Source: Kitagawia praeruptora (taxonomy: Eukaryota > Streptophyta > Magnoliopsida > Apiales > Apiaceae). From it: a stretch of 64,000 bases of DNA. Every line of letters starts with the position of its first letter. Within the stretch, counting starts at the first letter, position 1. Under the pieces are notes generated by a model, which was not told the origin of the DNA, ran no database searches, and saw nothing but the letters and a program-made list of their open reading frames with translations. This document shows positions 58,493-64,000 of the stretch, in pieces. The DNA lies in assembly GCA_037693485.1 (NCBI GenBank), contig CM075345.1, forward strand, positions 7,209,501 to 7,273,500. Reading direction: 5' to 3'. The translations under genes were made by a program, and so were the position numbers.

Positions 58493-59068
58493 TAGAGTGT
58501 TACTCAGCTACAAACCAATATTAATTACAAACTACAAACAGATTGGCCCAAAGGAAAGAGTCCGGCCCAAAACAAGAATCTGTTAATTTAAAAACAAAAA
58601 AAGAAATAGAAAATCCCGCTAATACACACGTTACACAACACACAAAACCGCCTCTCTCTCTCTCTCTCTCTTCACTCTCTCCCCTCTTTCCACTACTTGA
58701 ATAACAGAAAAATCAGTAAACATTGAGCCGTAATCAACGATTATTCACGATTTTTTTACTTAGTTCAAAATATCCAGCTGTTTGAGTTCTTCAATCCTCA
58801 AGAATCAACAAATAATTTCAGATCTGAAGAGTACGAAGTTATTCAACACCAAACACCACAAAAACCACTCGGTAAGGTTTCATTATTCAAGTTTGTAGTT
58901 TATTTAATTCATAATCTTCGATATAAGTATATTTTACTTGATGCATGTAAATTTTTTAGTGATTTTATAGGGTTTTTGCACAAAAAAATTAATAAAACTA
59001 ACAACTAATGCCTAAATCTTGTTTAAACAGCTATTTTACTAAAGTTATTTGACTTTTGAAGCAAAAAA
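58493..59068 (+). promoter_or_regulatory. Promoter / 5' UTR region of the DUF1985-like gene
   Basis: A CT-repeat at about 58650-58690 is typical of plant 5' leaders. No clear TATA box at a fixed distance can be claimed. The start codon at 59069 is supported by a clean GT donor 19 bases later and correct phase with exon 2. Confidence 0.45.
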
Positions 59069-62000
59069 ATGGCTAGAACTAGAGGAGGTATGTTAAATTA
59101 GGGTTTTATCAGTTTTTTTTACTGATTTTGTTGATTTAATATTGTTGATTTTATCGTTTTAAAAAGATCTGTTATGCTATGAGTTAATATCTGGTTATTA
59201 AAAGCTCTTATAATTACAATATGTTAATCTCTGATTTTAATATGTTATTTGATTTTTTCTCTGATTTAATATGTTAGTTTTACTGTTTTATTCTGTTTGA
59301 TTTTATTGATTTTAGTGTTCTGTATGTTTATTGACATGATTGTATTTTATTGATTTTAGTGCTCTGTTTGAGTATTTTATTGGTTTTACAACTCTGTTTA
59401 TTGATGTAGCTAGAATGCTGCCAGTAGATGTAGCTCTGTTTATTGTATGGTATCTTGATGTGTTGAATATATGGTTGTATTTTATTGATTTTAGTGCTCT
59501 GTTTGAGTATTTTATTGGTTTTATAACTCTGTTTATTGATGTAGCTAGAATGCTGCCAGTAGATGTAGCTCTGTTTATTGTATGGTATCTTCATGTGTTG
59601 AATATATGATTATATTTTATTGATTTTAGTGCTCTGTTTGAGTATTTTATTGGTTTTACAGCTCTGTTTATTGATGTAGCTAGAATGCTGCCAGTAGATG
59701 TAGCTCTGTTTATTGTATGTTATCTTGATGTGTTGAATATATGATTGTATTTTATTCATTTTAGTGTTATGCTGTTTATTGTTTGAGTCAGTAGATGTGT
59801 TATAAATTAGACACTCTTGTTACTACAAGATTGATGGTTACAGTGTTGAGCCTTTCGTGATAGTTTGATTTACTAATCGATTATGTATATAGTGCTCTGT
59901 CTTGTATATTATTGTAGTCTATGTTTTACTATGAATAATGATAATTAAAATAATTATTCATGATTAATTCAATTATCATTATATTGTTTTTTTTACTGTT
60001 GTGTTTTGTTATTCATTATCTGTCTTTCTCATTTTATTTATAATTTATTTACATGAAAATTACTGATCTTTGTGTTTTTGTCTTTACATTTTACTACTTT
60101 GTTTTTTGTTACCATATGATATTGCAGGTATTACAATAACACCACGTAGAAGTGGTAGACTTAAACAATTAAGTCTACCAAGAAATACGATCAGAGAGCC
60201 AATAGATCTAGTAGAATCAAGTGATCCAGAAAGTTATAAAGAAGAATTGATGGCTAATGAACAAATATCACATGGTAAAAATTGATGGTTCAGTGAGTAC
60301 ATATTTGCATTTGTACTTGTAAACTTACTGTATATGATGTATCTAGTTTTTGAATTTTATTTTAAATAGGTACAAAGAATCCAGAAAGTGGAGTAAGGAG
60401 CTTTGATGAAATACATAAAAGGATCAAAACAAAGTCAAGGAGACCTGATCTAAGTCCTGTTAGTATGGTAATCACCATATAAACTTATCTACTTGTCTGA
60501 TGATAGTGTAATTTTAAAGTTTTTAAAGTTGCAGATATATAACTCCCCTGATTAATGCTTTAAAATTTCAATGATTTTATAATAATACTGATTATATAAT
60601 AATTTTATAAGTTATATGTTTTATATTTTAGTGGAAGGAAAGTTACTCAACCCTGAGCAGCATGTCATTGTCAACCTTATCGTTAATTAATGATTTATTG
60701 ATTGTCACTGTCATTTTTTAAAGTTACGGATATGTAACTATACTGATTAATGCTTTACCTTTCACTGATTTTATTGGTATAAAGTACTGATTCTATATGT
60801 GATTCTATAATGATTTTATAAGTTAGTGTAGTTTATTTAACTTTGGTTTGTAGTTGATCAAAAACTGATTTCATTTTCTTTGGTTTTTTTATTCTTGTGT
60901 GCTATTTTAACGTATAGGATGAAGATGAAGATGAAGCTACTGAAAAACAGCCTACTGATAATTTTCAAACTGAAGGTCAGGCTACTGATAACCCTCCATC
61001 TGAAGAAGAGGTAGCTGTAGAGAAAATGAAGAAAACAAAGTTTACTCGAAAGGTATGTATTTAAAATTAGTATCCATCAGGAATCACTAATTCTTTATCT
61101 TCTGTTTTATATTAACTTTTTAACATTTGTTGTACTTGTAGAGATTCATAAAAAATGACGAACAACCCAAAAAGAGAAAACATATCTACAAAAGAAACAG
61201 AAATCTGGATGACGAGGTAACAAATTTTGGCAATATTTTGGCAATTAGTCGATTGCCTCAAAGATTAAATATTTTACAAATTTAAATATTCTTATTTTTT
61301 TTATTATTGTTTTTTTATAGGAAAGAAAGAATGAAAAGAAAGCCATAATTAGGAATTCTCCCAGACTTTTTAGCGAAATGGTGTATTTCCTTACTGATGA
61401 GCAGAAAGTTTGGGTGAAAAAAGCTGGTTTTGAGGCCTTACTTAAGTTTCAATTGGAGATGTTACCATCTAAACTTTCATCAAGGATTGTTCAAATATTT
61501 GACCATATGAGTGTGTCGTTAAAAGTTGAGAATGGAAACATATACATCACTGAAGAAGATGTCTTTGATGTGCTTGGACTAACATATGGAGGGAAACCAA
61601 TAGTCCAAAAAGACAGTGAGACAACTTCAAGAAGGGCGAAAGAATGGGTAGCTCAGTTTCCGAAAGGTCAAATAACAACAGCTATGGTTCTTGAGAGAGT
61701 TAGAGCGGAAACTAGAGCAACAGAATTGTTTAAGCTAAATTTTTTGACTGTTCTATCAAATGTTCTCATAGGAACAAGTACACATTCGTATGTTGACAGA
61801 TACTTTTTGACATTTGAAGATATTGATAGTTGTGTGACACACAACTGGGCTAAATTTCTGATTGAAAATCTAGTGACTGCAAAAGAAAGTTGGAATCGAA
61901 CTGCATCAGAGTTCTTTGGGGGCTCACAAATTTTTCTTACCGTAAGATAATCCTTAAACTTCATAAATGTAAAATTTGTCTTGCCTCTTATATACATGAT

Positions 62001-64000
62001 TATTTAGTATATTTACTAATAATAGAAAATTTTCAACTCTGTTTTGTAGTTGTTTTATGTTGATCGGGTGATGCATAGAGGCAAGACTTTTGTTGCTAGG
62101 AAATATCCCTCGTTTACTGGATGGACAGAAGAGAAACTAAAAGAAAGGCAAGCACTTGAGGTTCTAACTGGAGAATTTGGACAGGGTCAAATCCTAGTTT
62201 CACTAAGGGAACATTTCTCACAGTCTTCTCAATCACAAAAAAGTCCTGATCAAGCACAAAAAAGTCTACCTCAAGAACGAAAAAGTCCAGCTCACGATAA
62301 GGTAAAAGTCTATCATTAATTTGTATTACTTTTATCATTTCTTCGTAGTATATAAATCAGTAAATTAAGGGAGAAATTAGTACCATCCTTCATGATGATT
62401 AATCAAAAAATAATAGAGAATTTAGTACCTAACTTGATTAAGCAATAATTGAATTAATCATGTATAATTATTTTAATTTCATATCAACAGAATCATGATG
62501 ATGATCAATTTAATAGCGACAACCATAATGATAATGAAGGGTCTGAATGGCCGCAAGATAAGGTAAAAAAACAATATAAATGTAGGATCTCAATTATATA
62601 ATAGTATTCTGTTTCAAAATACATAATGTAAAATTATAATTTACATTCCTATTTTTTGAAACAGAATGTTCATAATGATGACTTGTATGAAAGTAGTCAG
62701 TGGAATGATTGGCACCAAGAAAATACTGGAACTGATTATGATGACTGGTTGCAAAATAGCAATCAGTTTCAAAAAACTGATGCTCGAAATGATGATGGAC
62801 AATGGGGTCAACATGAGAAAGGAATTGACGATAGAAAAGAGTGTGGGCAGTGGGGTACATGGCCAAATAAACAGAAGCATGATAGCAATCGGATGCGATC
62901 TGGCACTGATGTTGATTATGATAAACGTTTTTCTGAGAATGAAGACAGAGAAAATCTCAATGTAGAAGATGATGCACAATGTAAAGAAAAGGTATAATCA
63001 GTATATTTTCCCCTTCTCTGTGTTATGACAAGAATATAAATTGTAAAGTCGAATTTTTATCATTATTAGACAAGGAAGATAGAATAGAGTCTTGATATAT
63101 GCTTGATATATGCCATAGATTTGACAAATTTATACAGAACATATTACTGATTGGGTGTATATATTCTTACTGATTCATGCAGTGTATTTCTTTGATTGAT
63201 GCATCAAAAATTAGTAATTGGTTATGTATGTAATATAACATATATTCGATTTCTCAGCCTTTCTCCCCTTGCTTCAAAACCCCCTTCCCCTGTTTTGATT
63301 AATTGTAGTGTAGATTGATAGTTTCCCTGTGTTCATTTAATATGTTTGAATTGAGTTTCTTACGGATCATTGAATTTCATATGCTATTTTATGAGTTCGA
63401 TGTATTATGTTGTTTGCCGAGTTGACTCATTGTAATGAATTGGGTTAGTTTCTTCTGGTTTTGCTGAGTTATTTGTGTTGTTTGTGTTGCCGAGGCTGCC
63501 GAGTTGTTTGTGTTGCTGAGTTGAGTGTTTTATTTTGTTTTCGTTTTCATTTCTGTTTTATTTTGTGATTATATTCGCTATACTTTGTACGGAATTGGTT
63601 ATGTATTTCTTTGGTGGTCTTAATTCTCAGGATGCTGTGGAGATGCTACGTCTGATGGCTTCTGAACTAATAAATGGCAAGACACATTTTGAAAAAGAAA
63701 TGATGGAAGCAATGAAAAATTATCCATCTAATGAACAGCTTCAGATTATTCAAGAGGTATACAATGATATATTCTGTCCGAATAAAAAAGAAAAATCAGA
63801 TAAGAAAGTCCAAGGACAACAGAAAACTCCAGAAGCTCAGAAATTGTTTGTTATTGATGATGATTTTGACTTGGATCCAAAATTTTTCGCTCAACTAGAG
63901 ATCATTGAATTTTTGCATTCAGAAGAAGGTATGAAAGAAATGTCTATAATGTTCCCTGCAAAGAGAAGAACAAGTGATGGCTTTGTTCCTTCATTCTCAC
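59069..64000 (+). CDS. DUF1985-like plant protein (Ulp1-associated family), 10 exons seen, 3' end beyond window
   Basis: Exons: 59069-59087, 60128-60274, 60370-60467, 60918-61052, 61142-61216, 61321-61941, 62050-62301, 62491-62562, 62665-62991 and 63631 to beyond 64000. All seen junctions are GT-AG and keep phase. The N-terminus is MARTRG+GITITPRRSGRLKQL, then acidic and basic low-complexity parts. Exons 6-7 form the folded part: LTDEQKVWVKKAGFEALLKF, ITEEDVFDVLGLTYGG, FKLNFLTVLSNVLIGTSTHSYV, DSCVTHNWAKFLIENL and FLT+LFYVDRVMHRG. That order is typical of plant DUF1985-like proteins, often joined to a C-terminal Ulp1-type cysteine protease. Any protease domain would lie past the window. Exons 8-9 are Asp/Asn-rich with tryptophan repeats. 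There are no lesions. The function is unknown, and it may be a host gene or one carried by a Mutator-like element. Confidence 0.72.
59341..59770. repeat. 135-bp tandem repeat in intron 1
   Basis: TGTATTTTAT-type starts at 59341, 59476, 59611 and 59746 give three full units and a partial fourth, exactly 135 bases apart. Because 135 is a multiple of three, long open frames appear on both strands. They lie in an intron and are by-products of the repeat. Confidence 0.93.

Noticed and set aside
59328..59609. 88- and 89-codon frames on opposite strands
   Set aside because: By-products of the 135-bp intronic repeat.

Overview
This is nuclear DNA of a flowering plant, most likely a eudicot with a large, repeat-rich genome. 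Three things point that way: plant-type Ty1/copia and Ty3/gypsy elements primed by tRNA-iMet or tRNA-Asp, AT-rich GT-AG introns, and a plant mitochondrial matR fragment of the kind seen when organelle DNA moves to the nucleus. I cannot name the species.

Left part (1-14 kb) is a nested transposon block. A decayed Sirevirus-like copia element on the minus strand (1-6713, left LTR outside the window) sits inside the 176-bp repeat array of a TIR transposon that ends at 8537. That transposon in turn interrupts the 3' end of a chromodomain gypsy element (8538-about 9125). A 754-bp TIR element follows (9162-9915). Next is a complete second copy of the array-bearing TIR transposon (10097-13991), with a target duplication and sixteen 176-bp monomers.

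Middle part (14-25 kb) is older sequence. A 575-bp near-identical inverted duplication (16948-17523 and 18168-18742) encloses a 644-bp piece of mitochondrial matR. Each arm encodes the end of an unrecognised protein with a Gly-Arg-rich tail. Next, on the minus strand, lies a 12-exon copy of the METTL17/Rsm22 mitochondrial ribosome-assembly gene (18971-about 24720). It carries several independent lesions and is almost certainly a pseudogene. A short TIR element with a 9-bp target duplication follows (25086-25821).

From 26 to 41 kb there is a 4.2-kb gypsy LTR with its leader (minus strand), a Helitron-like AT-rich repeat block, an inverted LTR scrap, and an Athila-like element (34123-40894). 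This element encodes only Gag and protease.

From 41.9 to 45.2 kb is a nucleoredoxin-like gene (plus strand) with an N-terminal block of basic KRKRN repeats, no CxxC redox centre, and a 490-bp MITE inside an exon. An F-box-associated remnant, a MITE, a 5'-truncated RTE LINE and tandem Helitron-like copies follow. One Helitron-like copy is split by a complete Athila-like element (48820-57301) with 1376-bp LTRs, which again lacks reverse transcriptase, RNase H and integrase.

The right end (58.5-64 kb) holds a 10-exon plant gene (plus strand, open at the window edge). It resembles the large plant family of DUF1985-like proteins often linked to Ulp1-type proteases. It is the best candidate for an intact gene here.

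The most interesting signals are the transposon carrying its own satellite array, the matR-loop inverted duplication, and the two pol-less Athila-like elements. These two share a protein tail, a 38-nt identical block and a long non-coding region with repeated purine tracts.
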